Assembly (NCBI RefSeq): GCF_017094465.1
Contig: NZ_CP064791.1
Span: forward strand, 124,001 to 188,000
DNA: 64,000 nt
Direction of reading: 5' to 3'
From: Halapricum desulfuricans
GTDB lineage: Archaea > Halobacteriota > Halobacteria > Halobacteriales > Haloarculaceae
This document shows, one piece after another, positions 41,646 to 51,896 of the stretch. How positions within the stretch are numbered: position 1 is the first letter of the stretch; each line of letters starts with the position of its first letter. Both the position numbers and the translations under genes were made by a program. Under the pieces are notes generated by a model. The model did no database searches. It was not told the DNA's origin and saw only the letters and a program-made list of their open reading frames with translations.

Positions 41646-44600
41646 ATGCACGACCCCCAACACACCCTTAATGAAGCGGTTGATCGCGCGTCAGAGATCA
41701 CCTGGTGGAACCGCCGGATGACAAAGCTGAACGAGATACCCAATCTCGATAATGCGTACGATTTTGTCGAAACTGATCTAGTCGAACGGAAAGGACCCTA
41801 CCTTGAACTCGTGAAAGCGCCCCAGGCAGCGTCTGAACCAGCAAGCGAGTTTCTGGATTCTCTTGAGTATCACGACGATATCACCAACGCTGTCGTGTCG
41901 GAGTTGTTCGACGGTGACGACTCTGGAAGCCTGTATCAGCACCAAGCCGAGACAATTGAGGCGATTGAACGCACCAACAACGACACGATTCTATCCGTTC
42001 CGACAGCGACGGGGAAAACGGAATCATTCTTCTTCCCGATTCTCAACCACTGTCTCTCGACTGACGAAGAGGGGCTCAAGTCTCTGGTAATCTACCCGAT
42101 GAAGACGCTGAGCGTCGATCAGCTCAATCGCTTCCTCACGTACCTCGACCACATCAATCGCGATCGTGATCCGAAAGACAGGATTACGATCGGGATCTGG
42201 GACGGCGACACTCCACACGACGTCGGATCGAAAGACTACGAGATCGAGGTTGACTCGTTCATTCGTGGCCTGGAGTGTCCCCGAACGAAGGAGAAACTTA
42301 GAGTTCGCTCTTCGACGACTGTGGGTACAGAGAAGACCGAGTATTCGTGGATCCGGGTTACTCGCGAGAGTATTCGCCAGGGTGTGGATATTCTCCTTAC
42401 AAACCCTGAAGCGCTCGATTACATGCTCGTAAACGATTCGGCAGATACCCGTAGTATCCTCGGATCGAGGCCGGGCGAACATCCACTCAAGCACATCGTC
42501 TACGACGAAGCTCACGTCTGGAGTGGCATCTCGGGTGCAGCAATCTCACTGCTGACGAAACGCCTCAAACACTTCTATGGGAATCGGGATCCGCAGGTCA
42601 CGATGGTTTCCGCAACCGTAGACAACCCGACTGAGTTGGCGTCCTCGCTCACTCATACCTCGGAAGACAATATCAACGCGGTAGACTTTACGAGTCGAGA
42701 GGTGCCTGTCAAAGGTACCCCAGACTTTACCAGATTTGATCCGTGTACACTTGACGAACTCGTCGAGACGATTGCGCGTACGACGCTTACAGCAGATTCG
42801 TCTGAGGAACTCCTCTCTCAAAACCCCAATCTGGAAGGCGCGCTGGGGACTCTCCGCGAGGTCAGTCTCGTTCAGGACACATCCGCCGGGCTATCCATTT
42901 CTGAGATCCATGCAGACTGGGTCTGTAGACCAGTTCAGCGTATCGTCGATCAACTAGTCACAGAAGGCGCGTACGACACTGAACGTGCCGTTCTCGATGA
43001 CCAAGATGGTCTCGAACAAGTTGTCGAAGCTGTGGTGAAATCAGGCGGTTCGTCCAGTCAGTGGTACGAATTTGTGATCGACTCTGTGCCGGAAGTAGCA
43101 ACGTTCGCTGCCTGGTTCGATACCGACACGACCGGGAGCGTCGGCTTCAAGAAACAGCCGCAGCTGATCGAATCCGTTGCACGAGAAGGCGCTGAAAACC
43201 CGCGAGAAATCCTCGAAACCGTCATGCACTTCGGCCGGATGGCTGGTATCGTCACAGAAAAATATCACGCGTTCCTCAAACCGCCGCTCAAAGTCCACTG
43301 GTGCCAGGACTGCCACCTCGTCTCTCGCTCCAATGCCTGCCGGGAGTGCGGAGAGGAAATCCCTGAACTCCAGTTTTGCCGGCGGTGTCACTATCCGTTC
43401 GTTGAACGGGGAGAATCCACTGAAGACGACGATGAAACGGACTTCGTTCCAATCGGGACGTCTGAGGTCGTCTCTCACTGCCCTGGCTGTGACAAGTACG
43501 TAAACCTGACTGATATCGAGGTGCCGACTTCGACGCTCCTCTCGTTCATGCTGACGGAGATCTGCCGGACTGCACCGTCGAAAAAGACACTCGTCTTCTC
43601 CGACTCGCACGCCTCGGCGGAGAGTGTCGGCGGCGAGATTATCGGCCAAGAATACGGGTTGATGGCGGAATCCCTCTACGTGAAGGAACTGCTGGATCAC
43701 GACGGAGCCCACGATAACTACGAGATATTCAAAACGGTCTCTGAACAACTCCGAGAGGCGTACTATAACCCGCTGTTCCAGAACGAAATCGACGAGGACA
43801 GCGAGACGTACAACATCCTCCGTCAGCTTCGGAACGACATCTCACAAAACGCGTACCTCTCCAATTGTCGGCACCTTCTCGAAAGCGCCCTCGTCCTCCC
43901 GGAACCGCTTTATCAAGCAACGACGGACGATCTCGATCGTCGAGTTATCGCGACGGAGCTGTACAAACTCTTCGCGCTGGAACCGAGAGTCGGCTTCAGC
44001 AAGGAAACTGTCGATATCGAGGGGCTCACGCGTGAGAAGATCGTCAGCCGGATCGGGAACCGTACGACGCTTTCGGAGTCTGCTATCGCCGACCATGTCG
44101 ATGAATTCCTCCAGATTCTCCTGGATGACCGAGTAATAACGGAGCAATCTTGGGAGCGAATTCAGCAGGCAGTTTCTGAAGGCGATGTAGGTACAGAGCG
44201 TCAGGATAAGGTGTTCGACTACATCGAAGCTCAGCGAGCCCGCGTGAACGACTCTGGGGCGTTTACCAGATCATTCGATAGTGGCGTCTTTACTCGCATA
44301 CCCAAGCAAGACGAGTCGTCACTCCGTCTCATTCCTCGTGTATCATACTGTACAGAGTGTTTCTCGACTCACCCGGTACCTGAGGGTCTGGAAGCCGATA
44401 CGTGTCGGTCCTGTGGTGCAGCGGTGGAGACCTACGATCGGTACGAAATCAAGCCGGACGGCAGCTACGAAGGACAGGGATACGCGGATGTTGACTCCGA
44501 CTGGCAGTGGCCAGTGGACCACTGGGCGTACGAACTCAACCGACCCCTCGAAGAAAGCGAGGATGGCACACCCGAGTTTGTCACTGTAGGGATCCACAAA

Positions 44601-46421
44601 GGGAACATCCCGCCGACGCTTCGTGGTGCGATTGAAGAGAGTTTCCGAAAAGACGATCCGGACGTCAATATCGTGAGTGCCACGCCAACGATGGAACTCG
44701 GTGTTGACATCGGAACTCTCGATACTGTCACGCAGGTCGGGATTCCTCCCAATCTGACCAACTACGTCCAGCGGAGCGGGCGAACGGGCCGAACACGCGG
44801 GAGTTCCTCACTCGTGATGACCGTCGTCCGTGGCGATCATCCCGTTGACAACCACTACTATGCGAACCTCGAGGGGTTCTTCCGGAACTTCGAGCCTGTT
44901 CGGGTCCCCGATCCCTTCGAGTTCGACGAGCTCCTGGCAGGCCACGTTATGACGACGGTGATCGCATATCTGGCCCGTAATCCCCACGAGTCGAATATCT
45001 TCAGTCAAATCTACGAGCTGGAGACGAAAAACACGGACCTGCAAAAGTACGTTAGCGAGGTTACCGAGCGTCTCAACATCCTTCGGGAATTCATTCTGGA
45101 GGAAAAACGATCGGAACTCACGAACTACATTCGCGAGGTATTCGGTGAAGAAGGTGTTCGTGTCTTCGAGCGGATATTCGTCGAAGACGGTAACTTGAGT
45201 CTCCAGCACCGTGCTGATTTCACCTTCCAGAAACTGACAGCGATGTCGGGTTCGACCGAGACGAACAAACGTCTCTCTGAGCGCCACAACCGGCTCGATT
45301 CGTGGCTCTCTCTGCTGGGCTATCTCGCAAATTACCGTGATTTCGGTCAGCAATTCCCGGTGAAGTTCTCCGGGAGACAGGATAGTATTGAATTCGAATC
45401 GAGCGGCCGCCTCTACGATATGTTCCCTGGCGAAGAGAACGCCCTAGGCTCTGTTCTCAGTCTTCACGGGACCCAGTACGTGGTCTCTGATGTTCATGGG
45501 ACGACCACGCCGATCTCGGAAGTGGCAGTCTGCATCAACGAGGATTGTGACCGGCCGTTCCAGGCGTATCAGACCGATACTGAACACTGTCCTCACTGCG
45601 AGGAGCCCCTTGCAGAGACGAACATCCACGGTGTTGGATCAGTCGAATGTCGAACGACCCGCGGCGGTGAGGAAGGATATCACACTCGCGGGATCCTTTC
45701 GACGCACATTGCGCCAAGCGAAGGTGGTGACGAGGTCACCGTTGATGAACGTACGCTCTTCGGAGTCCAATGTCCCGTAGAGTACGGAGAATACGCCGTT
45801 ACTGACTTCGTGTACGCGTTCGAGCGGGGACACTCCCGGAGCCCTGACCGGACTACGCTTCGCTCTGAGGCGCTCATCGAACGCGAGAAAGGCGGGTCGA
45901 GCGAAGGGCTCTCCTGGGAGGAGCGACTCGAAGACGTCTCGAAGGAGACCTACGCTCCGGTCGGCCAGCGATACCATACACAGGGCCTGAAGCTCAACCT
46001 GCCGCGGTCTGAGCTTGAGGAGCGTCTCTCTGAGGCTCTCCCAGACGAGACAGATTGGCCCCAGGCTATCGCGAGCTTCGAGCAGGCGCTCACGAAGGCC
46101 GTCGCGATCGTGGGCGAATTCGATCAGCAGGACTTCCGAATCAAAACAGTCCTGAAGCCCGAAACAGTGGAAGTCTATCTCGTCGATGGCCGGCAGGGTG
46201 GCAACGGCATTACCTGGCGCATTCGCCAGGAGCTGGAAGACGATCTACTTTCAGCCATTGCCGAGGTTGCTGCGTGTGAGCGGTGTGCTGACTTCTGCGA
46301 AGAATGTCTGCTTCTCTCGAGAACGCCGCCAGCGTATCTCGAGAACGACCTTCTGAACAAGTACACGCTTCGAGCATTCCTCGGTGATTCGACCATGGCT
46401 CTCACTGACGGAGGAGATTGA
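41646..46421 (+). CDS. Giant DEAD/DEAH-box helicase with MZB/DUF1998-type C-terminus
   Basis: 1591 residues. Walker A PTATGKT at 119-125, motif II DEAH in YDEAHVWSG, motif III SAT in MVSATVD, helicase C-terminal domain with SATPTMELGVDIGTLD and RSGRTGRT. Several zinc-ribbon Cys sets lie between (WCQDCHLV, CRECGEE, CRRCHYP, HCPGCDKY) and near the C-terminus (ACERCADFCEECLL, after VDGRQGGNG, as in the MZB domain of DUF1998 helicases). DISARM DrmA and the Dpd helicases are of this type; which one is nearest cannot be told. It heads the run of genes to 53801; 72 bases separate it from the next. Confidence 0.88.
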   Translation: MHDPQHTLNEAVDRASEITWWNRRMTKLNEIPNLDNAYDFVETDLVERKGPYLELVKAPQAASEPASEFLDSLEYHDDITNAVVSELFDGDDSGSLYQHQAETIEAIERTNNDTILSVPTATGKTESFFFPILNHCLSTDEEGLKSLVIYPMKTLSVDQLNRFLTYLDHINRDRDPKDRITIGIWDGDTPHDVGSKDYEIEVDSFIRGLECPRTKEKLRVRSSTTVGTEKTEYSWIRVTRESIRQGVDILLTNPEALDYMLVNDSADTRSILGSRPGEHPLKHIVYDEAHVWSGISGAAISLLTKRLKHFYGNRDPQVTMVSATVDNPTELASSLTHTSEDNINAVDFTSREVPVKGTPDFTRFDPCTLDELVETIARTTLTADSSEELLSQNPNLEGALGTLREVSLVQDTSAGLSISEIHADWVCRPVQRIVDQLVTEGAYDTERAVLDDQDGLEQVVEAVVKSGGSSSQWYEFVIDSVPEVATFAAWFDTDTTGSVGFKKQPQLIESVAREGAENPREILETVMHFGRMAGIVTEKYHAFLKPPLKVHWCQDCHLVSRSNACRECGEEIPELQFCRRCHYPFVERGESTEDDDETDFVPIGTSEVVSHCPGCDKYVNLTDIEVPTSTLLSFMLTEICRTAPSKKTLVFSDSHASAESVGGEIIGQEYGLMAESLYVKELLDHDGAHDNYEIFKTVSEQLREAYYNPLFQNEIDEDSETYNILRQLRNDISQNAYLSNCRHLLESALVLPEPLYQATTDDLDRRVIATELYKLFALEPRVGFSKETVDIEGLTREKIVSRIGNRTTLSESAIADHVDEFLQILLDDRVITEQSWERIQQAVSEGDVGTERQDKVFDYIEAQRARVNDSGAFTRSFDSGVFTRIPKQDESSLRLIPRVSYCTECFSTHPVPEGLEADTCRSCGAAVETYDRYEIKPDGSYEGQGYADVDSDWQWPVDHWAYELNRPLEESEDGTPEFVTVGIHKGNIPPTLRGAIEESFRKDDPDVNIVSATPTMELGVDIGTLDTVTQVGIPPNLTNYVQRSGRTGRTRGSSSLVMTVVRGDHPVDNHYYANLEGFFRNFEPVRVPDPFEFDELLAGHVMTTVIAYLARNPHESNIFSQIYELETKNTDLQKYVSEVTERLNILREFILEEKRSELTNYIREVFGEEGVRVFERIFVEDGNLSLQHRADFTFQKLTAMSGSTETNKRLSERHNRLDSWLSLLGYLANYRDFGQQFPVKFSGRQDSIEFESSGRLYDMFPGEENALGSVLSLHGTQYVVSDVHGTTTPISEVAVCINEDCDRPFQAYQTDTEHCPHCEEPLAETNIHGVGSVECRTTRGGEEGYHTRGILSTHIAPSEGGDEVTVDERTLFGVQCPVEYGEYAVTDFVYAFERGHSRSPDRTTLRSEALIEREKGGSSEGLSWEERLEDVSKETYAPVGQRYHTQGLKLNLPRSELEERLSEALPDETDWPQAIASFEQALTKAVAIVGEFDQQDFRIKTVLKPETVEVYLVDGRQGGNGITWRIRQELEDDLLSAIAEVAACERCADFCEECLLLSRTPPAYLENDLLNKYTLRAFLGDSTMALTDGGD

Positions 46422-46493
46422 TGATCACAGGATCTCATCTCGCCGAACGCATCAGTATGCCATCGGAGGCGAATTCGGAGCGAAGAGGGTGAC

Positions 46494-47402
46494 ATGAGTC
46501 TGGACTATCTTAGAACGCGAATGGACCAAAACGAGGTCGCGTTCATCTACGACGAGATCGGCGACCGTGGATTCGGGATGCTACGGTGTCTTCCGGTCAT
46601 TCACTATCTCGGTGTTCACCACTTCACCTTCCCGAAGCGGTGGCGGCAACTCTCGTCACCCGCACAGTACGACTATCTTGATTACGAGTACGAACTCTTG
46701 GGTGAAATCGACCTTCGAGACGAGATGCTCTGTGCGATTACGAATCAGAACTACGAGACGCACACCGAGTTCACCATTCGCCCGCTGTTACACCGTTACG
46801 AATCGAGCGAGGCGACGTTCGTGGTCATTGCAGATCACCATGACTTCGATCCACAGGAGGGTCAGCGGATGCTCCGGATGCAGCCGTTCGTCTACGACAT
46901 GGGATCGTATAGACAGGTATACAGTTATTTCGAGGATCACTACGAGGAGGTTGGTGTGGGATGCCCACTCATAGACACCGCGAACTTATTTATGCAAGAT
47001 AACGCCAATCTTTATCGAATGGTGACAGGACAACAGCTCACTCGGACACGGGAGTTGTTCGAGGTTCTCCCTGACGCCCCGTACCTGCCGCTGTACGAAG
47101 CGTTCGTACAGATCTTTAGCCGGCGGCGTGAGCCGGGTGCCTCACCGCTTGATTCGTTTGCGGAGATCGAAGGGCTTGGTCGCTGGTTACGGCGTCGGCT
47201 GGAATGGGATCGTCAGAAAGCGCTGGAGGTAGCCCGGTCGCTCAACCGCCGGGTTGACGCTGATGAGAGTACGTTCGATAGCGCACAGCGCAGCCGTCAT
47301 CCGATGATGGAAGAAGCAACGTCCGTAGCCAGGACCATCGACTCGACTGAAAGTGACGTGCACGAACGCTACATGCGGTGGCTAAGCAAGGTGGTACAAT
47401 GA
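46494..47402 (+). CDS. Hypothetical protein of the defence operon
   Basis: 302 residues, no cysteine cluster or membrane segment. Segments such as GMLRCLPVIHYLGVHHFTFPKRW, FVVIADHHDFDPQEG and a C-terminal helical region (WLRRRLEWDRQKALEVARSLNRR) suggest an alpha/beta protein of unknown fold. It overlaps the next gene by 4 bases (ATGA). By size and place it could correspond to DpdI of the bacterial system, but I could not confirm this from motifs. Confidence 0.6.
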   Translation: MSLDYLRTRMDQNEVAFIYDEIGDRGFGMLRCLPVIHYLGVHHFTFPKRWRQLSSPAQYDYLDYEYELLGEIDLRDEMLCAITNQNYETHTEFTIRPLLHRYESSEATFVVIADHHDFDPQEGQRMLRMQPFVYDMGSYRQVYSYFEDHYEEVGVGCPLIDTANLFMQDNANLYRMVTGQQLTRTRELFEVLPDAPYLPLYEAFVQIFSRRREPGASPLDSFAEIEGLGRWLRRRLEWDRQKALEVARSLNRRVDADESTFDSAQRSRHPMMEEATSVARTIDSTESDVHERYMRWLSKVVQ

Positions 47403-48247
47403 GTTCTTCAGAAGCTTACATCCTCAACGAAATTCAAAATCCGGCCGCGTTGCGGGTCGTTTTCGACTCGATCGCGGACGGGAATGAGACGAAAGAAGAG
47501 ATTCAGGAAGACACGTGTCTCCCCGATGGATCGACCGAAGAAATTCTCGGTGGCCTCGTTCTTCTGCGACTAATCAGTCGTTCAGACTTCGGATACGAAG
47601 CGACTTCCTTGAGTTGGGACACTGGAGATCGCCACCGTGACTTCCAGCTGTCTGCACTGGAGAACCTCGCGAAGGAGGCAACCGCAGAGGACTGGGGGAA
47701 GCAAGCCGCGGTTCTCCTCAACTACGAATATCTAATTTCGCGCAACATCCAGGAGTTCGAGAACAACGAGAGAGCGCTCTACGAAGATATTGACTATTGG
47801 ATCAAGAAAGAAACGGACTATCGACCGAAAGGTGACGGTGAGATCTACAAGCACAATGACGTCAAATTCGCGAACTGGACCCGTCTCGTGGAGTATCTCG
47901 GCCTCGTTCACAAGGTTTCTGGACGCCAGCACACGGTGTATCCAGACCCAGAACTGATCTTGGCGTCTATTCGACGTGCTACTGAAAACTATCCTGTACA
48001 AGGCGAGAAGGCAGATATCGAAGTTCGGGACTATCTCGAATGGCTGGATTCGAACCTGCTACGGATTGGCTACTCAACAGGAGGTACCGTTCCTGAGATC
48101 CTAACGCAGTGTCTGTTCTCGTTAGTTCGATCACGCCAGATCCGACTCGTCGAATACGGTGACGCAGGTTCCGTCACGTTCACACACCTGCCGAATCGTG
48201 CGCACTCCGGCATCGACCAAGAAGCGAACTCAATCAAACTACTATGA
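47399..48247 (+). CDS. DpdG-like winged-helix protein
   Basis: 282 residues from MSSSEAYILNEIQNP. The N-terminal part (AALRVVFDSIADGNETKEEIQEDTCLPDGSTEEILGGLVLLRLI) is a winged-helix-like unit, repeated in weaker form in the middle and at the C-terminus. It matches DpdG in size and position, directly before the large ATPase (DpdH-like). A DNA- or partner-binding adaptor is likely. ATGA overlap at both ends. The name is by context. Confidence 0.6.
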   Translation: MSSSEAYILNEIQNPAALRVVFDSIADGNETKEEIQEDTCLPDGSTEEILGGLVLLRLISRSDFGYEATSLSWDTGDRHRDFQLSALENLAKEATAEDWGKQAAVLLNYEYLISRNIQEFENNERALYEDIDYWIKKETDYRPKGDGEIYKHNDVKFANWTRLVEYLGLVHKVSGRQHTVYPDPELILASIRRATENYPVQGEKADIEVRDYLEWLDSNLLRIGYSTGGTVPEILTQCLFSLVRSRQIRLVEYGDAGSVTFTHLPNRAHSGIDQEANSIKLL

Positions 48248-51129
48248 GCCAAGCGTTCACCTGTCCCCACCTAGATCATGTTGACGACGCAGAGTTTCAG
48301 CGACTGTTCAACAAAGTCGCCGCAGTACGAGCTGAAGATCCGGAGCTGTTCGATTTTACACATCGACAGATATCGGTATATCCCTCAGGTGCGGCAGATC
48401 AAGAGAATCCCCCTGTTATTACTGAGGACCAAATCCTTCAAAAGCTCAACACGCAGCGACACGGAAATCACGCTGTAATCATCGAGGGCGAAGTCGGCAC
48501 TGGAAAGTCTGAGCTGTGTGCTTACCTCGTCCATCAACTTCGGGACCAGAATCGCCCAATCCTTCGAGTCGATAAAGACGACGACTTGATGACCATCCTT
48601 ACGCAACGACTGCCTGACTTCCACGAGAAGCACTTTGGCGAGTCACTCCCACAAAAAGACAAATTCCAACAGCTCGAAGACAATATCGAAAATATCCCCC
48701 ACGTGGTTGCGAGCCGGGCAACTTCGGGAGCAATGATACGCTTCACGAGCCAGGGGTTTGATGTCTCAGTCACGTCTGATGAAGAAGATGTAATCGTCGA
48801 TATCGTTGAAGGTCGTCTTGAGAAACTCGTCAAGCGTGGGGAGTACGGCAAGCGGATGGACATCATATCAGAGCAACAATACGAACGTGAGGAATCCCTC
48901 GATGTCTTTGACGAATCACTCAGCACGACGGATGCCATCGATATCTGGAACGATGCTCTGTGGAATCAAATTCAGGACCTGTACGAGACACCCTCACTCT
49001 CGGAAATGCTGAAACTGGTCGGGCAACGTTTTGAAGATACGCGCCCGGTGGTAGTCTTCGAGGACTTCGGAATCGCATCCGTCGAAGCGAAGAAACTCAG
49101 GAATTACATTGAGCGGGATATCGATGAGGACAACTGGGACTTCATAATCGCCGGAACGCGGGATATCACCGAAGTCCTGCATACCCAGACTGCCGAGGAT
49201 CGTTTCGAATTCTATCAGACGAACCGTCCTGACTCGAACAGCGTTCTGTTCTTGGATAAGGACTCAGCTGTTGATTTCATTCGACCCTATCTTGGCTACT
49301 TCAAACACTACGACGACAGCGTCAACTACGAACGCGACGAGGTAGGAAACCCTGTCCAGCTTCTGGACCCTGCGCCAAACAGCGAATGTTCCTCATGCAA
49401 TCTCTGTTCAGACGAGTATCGCGACCTCTTCCCGTTCAACGAAACCTTCCTCAGGCGAATCTACGAGGGACTAGAAGAAAGCCAGCAATCTCCCCGGGAA
49501 TACGTCTCAAAGGTCTTCGACATCCTCTACGAGTACTACGTCGGTGGGACTGCTGTTCCGTCGAGTTCGAATCAACTCGGTAGCGATGTCACCAATAGCG
49601 AAACCCCGGCAGATAAGGTATATGAGCATAAAGAAGAGTTTGCTGACTTTGCAAAGTGGTATGGTGAGAAGCAAAACGGCTATTATCAAATTGACTCTGC
49701 ATTAGCCTTTGCGTTCGGTCTTATTCCAGAGAAGAAAATGGAAGCAGAGTATGATGCTGGTATTCAGGTCACACCTGAGATAATTAAAATACCCTCTGGA
49801 GATGGAAACGGAGGCACAACTCCCCCGAACCCTCCTGAAATAAAGACACGCGTAGAGCAAATCTTTGACGAGTGCCGAGGTGACGTTGATGACTGGATAG
49901 ACGACCCGAAGAATAGTCGCTTCACGAAGACGAACAATTACATCCAAACCGCTGTGGAGGACCTCATCAGCCACATCACGGACGACTATACTATTTGGAA
50001 TGATAGCGATCTAAGATACAATCTGAGCAGCCAGAAACCTCCATTCGTGTGGGAAAACTCGGTTGACGACCCACAACCGGATCAGATCGTGATAAATCCA
50101 CGTGAATTCAGACGGTCGGAAATTAGGGACCTACTTCGCCACGGAATCGAAGCTGAAGAGAAGGCTGACACGTTCGATAGAGAGAAACAACTCGAAAACC
50201 ATGGTAGCCAATTCACCGATTACGGTCAGCTATGGCGTAAAAACATTCGCTGGAACTTCATAGAGGACGACCCTCTGCTGTACAGGCAGTCGCATCAGGG
50301 TCGATACGACTTCGATGACTTCGTGATTGCTTCCTACGCATGGTTGGTCCTGCTCGATAACCCTTGGAAACCATTGACTCCGGATCGTATCAACGAGCGA
50401 TATACGGACGAAGAAGAGTTATCCATCGACAATCATCTCGATTCACAGCTTGAATACTTCCTGAATCGGGACACGTACGTTGAAGTTACCGAGGTGTTCG
50501 ACCACGTCGATGAACTCGAAGATCTGGTTGAGGCCCGCTTTGGGGTGACGACGAGTGCACTCGACGTTCGAAGCATTCGAGAGCGATTCAACCGTGCTAC
50601 TCCATACGAGATTCTCGACGCATTGGCGAAGACCTACATCGACAAGGTCAACGGACGTGTTCGATTCGCGCCAAAGAATACGCTCCCAGATATCGCTAAT
50701 GCTGTCTACAGTTGTTTCAACTCAGTGGACGACCTGGAAGAGGAAGATACAGCGCCTAACGTGAGTCGTCACGCTCTGCTGCGATTGCGCGAGACCGATA
50801 TGGACCGAATCAACGAAATCGCCCGCGATCTGAAGACGTACAATACAGTCGAATCGAGCTTCAACACAGCACTTCAGCACTTCTCGGACCACGACCAGTC
50901 GGACATCCTCGAAGTCCGTAATGCGGCCAAATTCATGCGGAACGAACTCGAAGATGAGTTCGGCTCGCCGACTGACCAGAATCGCGTCCACGCTGAACTT
51001 GCAAATCTGAAACTCTTCGGCCATCCCGTATTCAGAGATCTCGATGCTCTCGAAGAAGAGTGGGCGACACCAGGTGAGAATGGGGCCGGGACACGATTCA
51101 CGGAGGTGGCAGAGCACTATGTCCAGTAA
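48244..51129 (+). CDS. DpdH-like AAA/STAND-type ATPase
   Basis: 961 residues. A Walker A loop GEVGTGKS lies at 82-89, followed by a Walker B-like strand VVVFEDFGI near residue 270 and DFIIAGTRD. A Cys set CSSCNLCSDEY sits near 380. The C-terminal half is long and helical with no known domain. Bacterial Dpd clusters have a DpdH ATPase of about this length beside DpdG; here the order G-H is kept. It likely powers or controls the nuclease partners. It overlaps the previous gene by 4 bases and the next by 11. Confidence 0.7.
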   Translation: MSQAFTCPHLDHVDDAEFQRLFNKVAAVRAEDPELFDFTHRQISVYPSGAADQENPPVITEDQILQKLNTQRHGNHAVIIEGEVGTGKSELCAYLVHQLRDQNRPILRVDKDDDLMTILTQRLPDFHEKHFGESLPQKDKFQQLEDNIENIPHVVASRATSGAMIRFTSQGFDVSVTSDEEDVIVDIVEGRLEKLVKRGEYGKRMDIISEQQYEREESLDVFDESLSTTDAIDIWNDALWNQIQDLYETPSLSEMLKLVGQRFEDTRPVVVFEDFGIASVEAKKLRNYIERDIDEDNWDFIIAGTRDITEVLHTQTAEDRFEFYQTNRPDSNSVLFLDKDSAVDFIRPYLGYFKHYDDSVNYERDEVGNPVQLLDPAPNSECSSCNLCSDEYRDLFPFNETFLRRIYEGLEESQQSPREYVSKVFDILYEYYVGGTAVPSSSNQLGSDVTNSETPADKVYEHKEEFADFAKWYGEKQNGYYQIDSALAFAFGLIPEKKMEAEYDAGIQVTPEIIKIPSGDGNGGTTPPNPPEIKTRVEQIFDECRGDVDDWIDDPKNSRFTKTNNYIQTAVEDLISHITDDYTIWNDSDLRYNLSSQKPPFVWENSVDDPQPDQIVINPREFRRSEIRDLLRHGIEAEEKADTFDREKQLENHGSQFTDYGQLWRKNIRWNFIEDDPLLYRQSHQGRYDFDDFVIASYAWLVLLDNPWKPLTPDRINERYTDEEELSIDNHLDSQLEYFLNRDTYVEVTEVFDHVDELEDLVEARFGVTTSALDVRSIRERFNRATPYEILDALAKTYIDKVNGRVRFAPKNTLPDIANAVYSCFNSVDDLEEEDTAPNVSRHALLRLRETDMDRINEIARDLKTYNTVESSFNTALQHFSDHDQSDILEVRNAAKFMRNELEDEFGSPTDQNRVHAELANLKLFGHPVFRDLDALEEEWATPGENGAGTRFTEVAEHYVQ

Positions 51130-51808
51130 ACGTGATTTCTCTCCGATCCAGTCCGATCTCGAGCAGGTCTACGAACAGTACCAACAACAGCATCTCTACG
51201 AAGAACTCGACGATATTGCGGATCAGATGGAAGAGACGCTGCTCCAGTGTGTCATCGCCAACAATCTCTTCGAGCGCAGTCTATCGGTGAATCAGAAGGC
51301 CAAAGATACCGTAGAGGCAGCCCAGGCAGCTGTTCAGAATGACGATGTTCATCGGCTGGAGGACCTTCTTCCTGAGGTCGAAACTCGCGTTGACGAGGAA
51401 GAAACGCGCATCAACAACGAAATTCAGGAATCGCGGATCGAGATGCACGAGACGGTCAGAGCTATGCGGGGTCTGAACGAAGAGATCCAGGTGTATAACC
51501 AGGGGCGATTGAGAGGACTAGAAACGCTCCTTGACGACTGGAGTTGGAAGCAACACGTCTACACCGAGGAGAACAACTCGTATGAGGAGCGGTATAACGA
51601 GGCTGAAGAATTCGCAACCGATATGCGATCCGTATTCGACGACGCGAAGCAAGCAATCGGTGGCGAGTTCACCGGTCAAGAAATCGAATCGCTAGTAGAT
51701 AATCTACTAAACGAGGGCGGCGTCTCGTTTACTGAGCTTTCGCCTGAACAAATACAGGCTCTCGCCGACTCCGAGATCAGCTCCTACCTCCATCTGTCAC
51801 TTGGATAA
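51119..51808 (+). CDS. Coiled-coil protein of the defence operon
   Basis: 229 residues from MSSKRDFSPIQSDLEQVY. Almost wholly helical and acidic, with heptad-like stretches (QVYEQYQQQHLYEELDDIADQMEE, ETRINNEIQESRIEMHETVRAM). No enzymatic motif. It starts inside the end of the DpdH-like gene (11-base overlap), so it is made with that ATPase and could be its structural partner. Confidence 0.65.
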   Translation: MSSKRDFSPIQSDLEQVYEQYQQQHLYEELDDIADQMEETLLQCVIANNLFERSLSVNQKAKDTVEAAQAAVQNDDVHRLEDLLPEVETRVDEEETRINNEIQESRIEMHETVRAMRGLNEEIQVYNQGRLRGLETLLDDWSWKQHVYTEENNSYEERYNEAEEFATDMRSVFDDAKQAIGGEFTGQEIESLVDNLLNEGGVSFTELSPEQIQALADSEISSYLHLSLG

Positions 51809-51896
51809 GTCGGGTTACCTCTGTCGCACTAAGTTTATAAGGGATCAAGCCACCACTTACAATAAGACGACGCGACGTGGTCGCGTCACGGTTCCG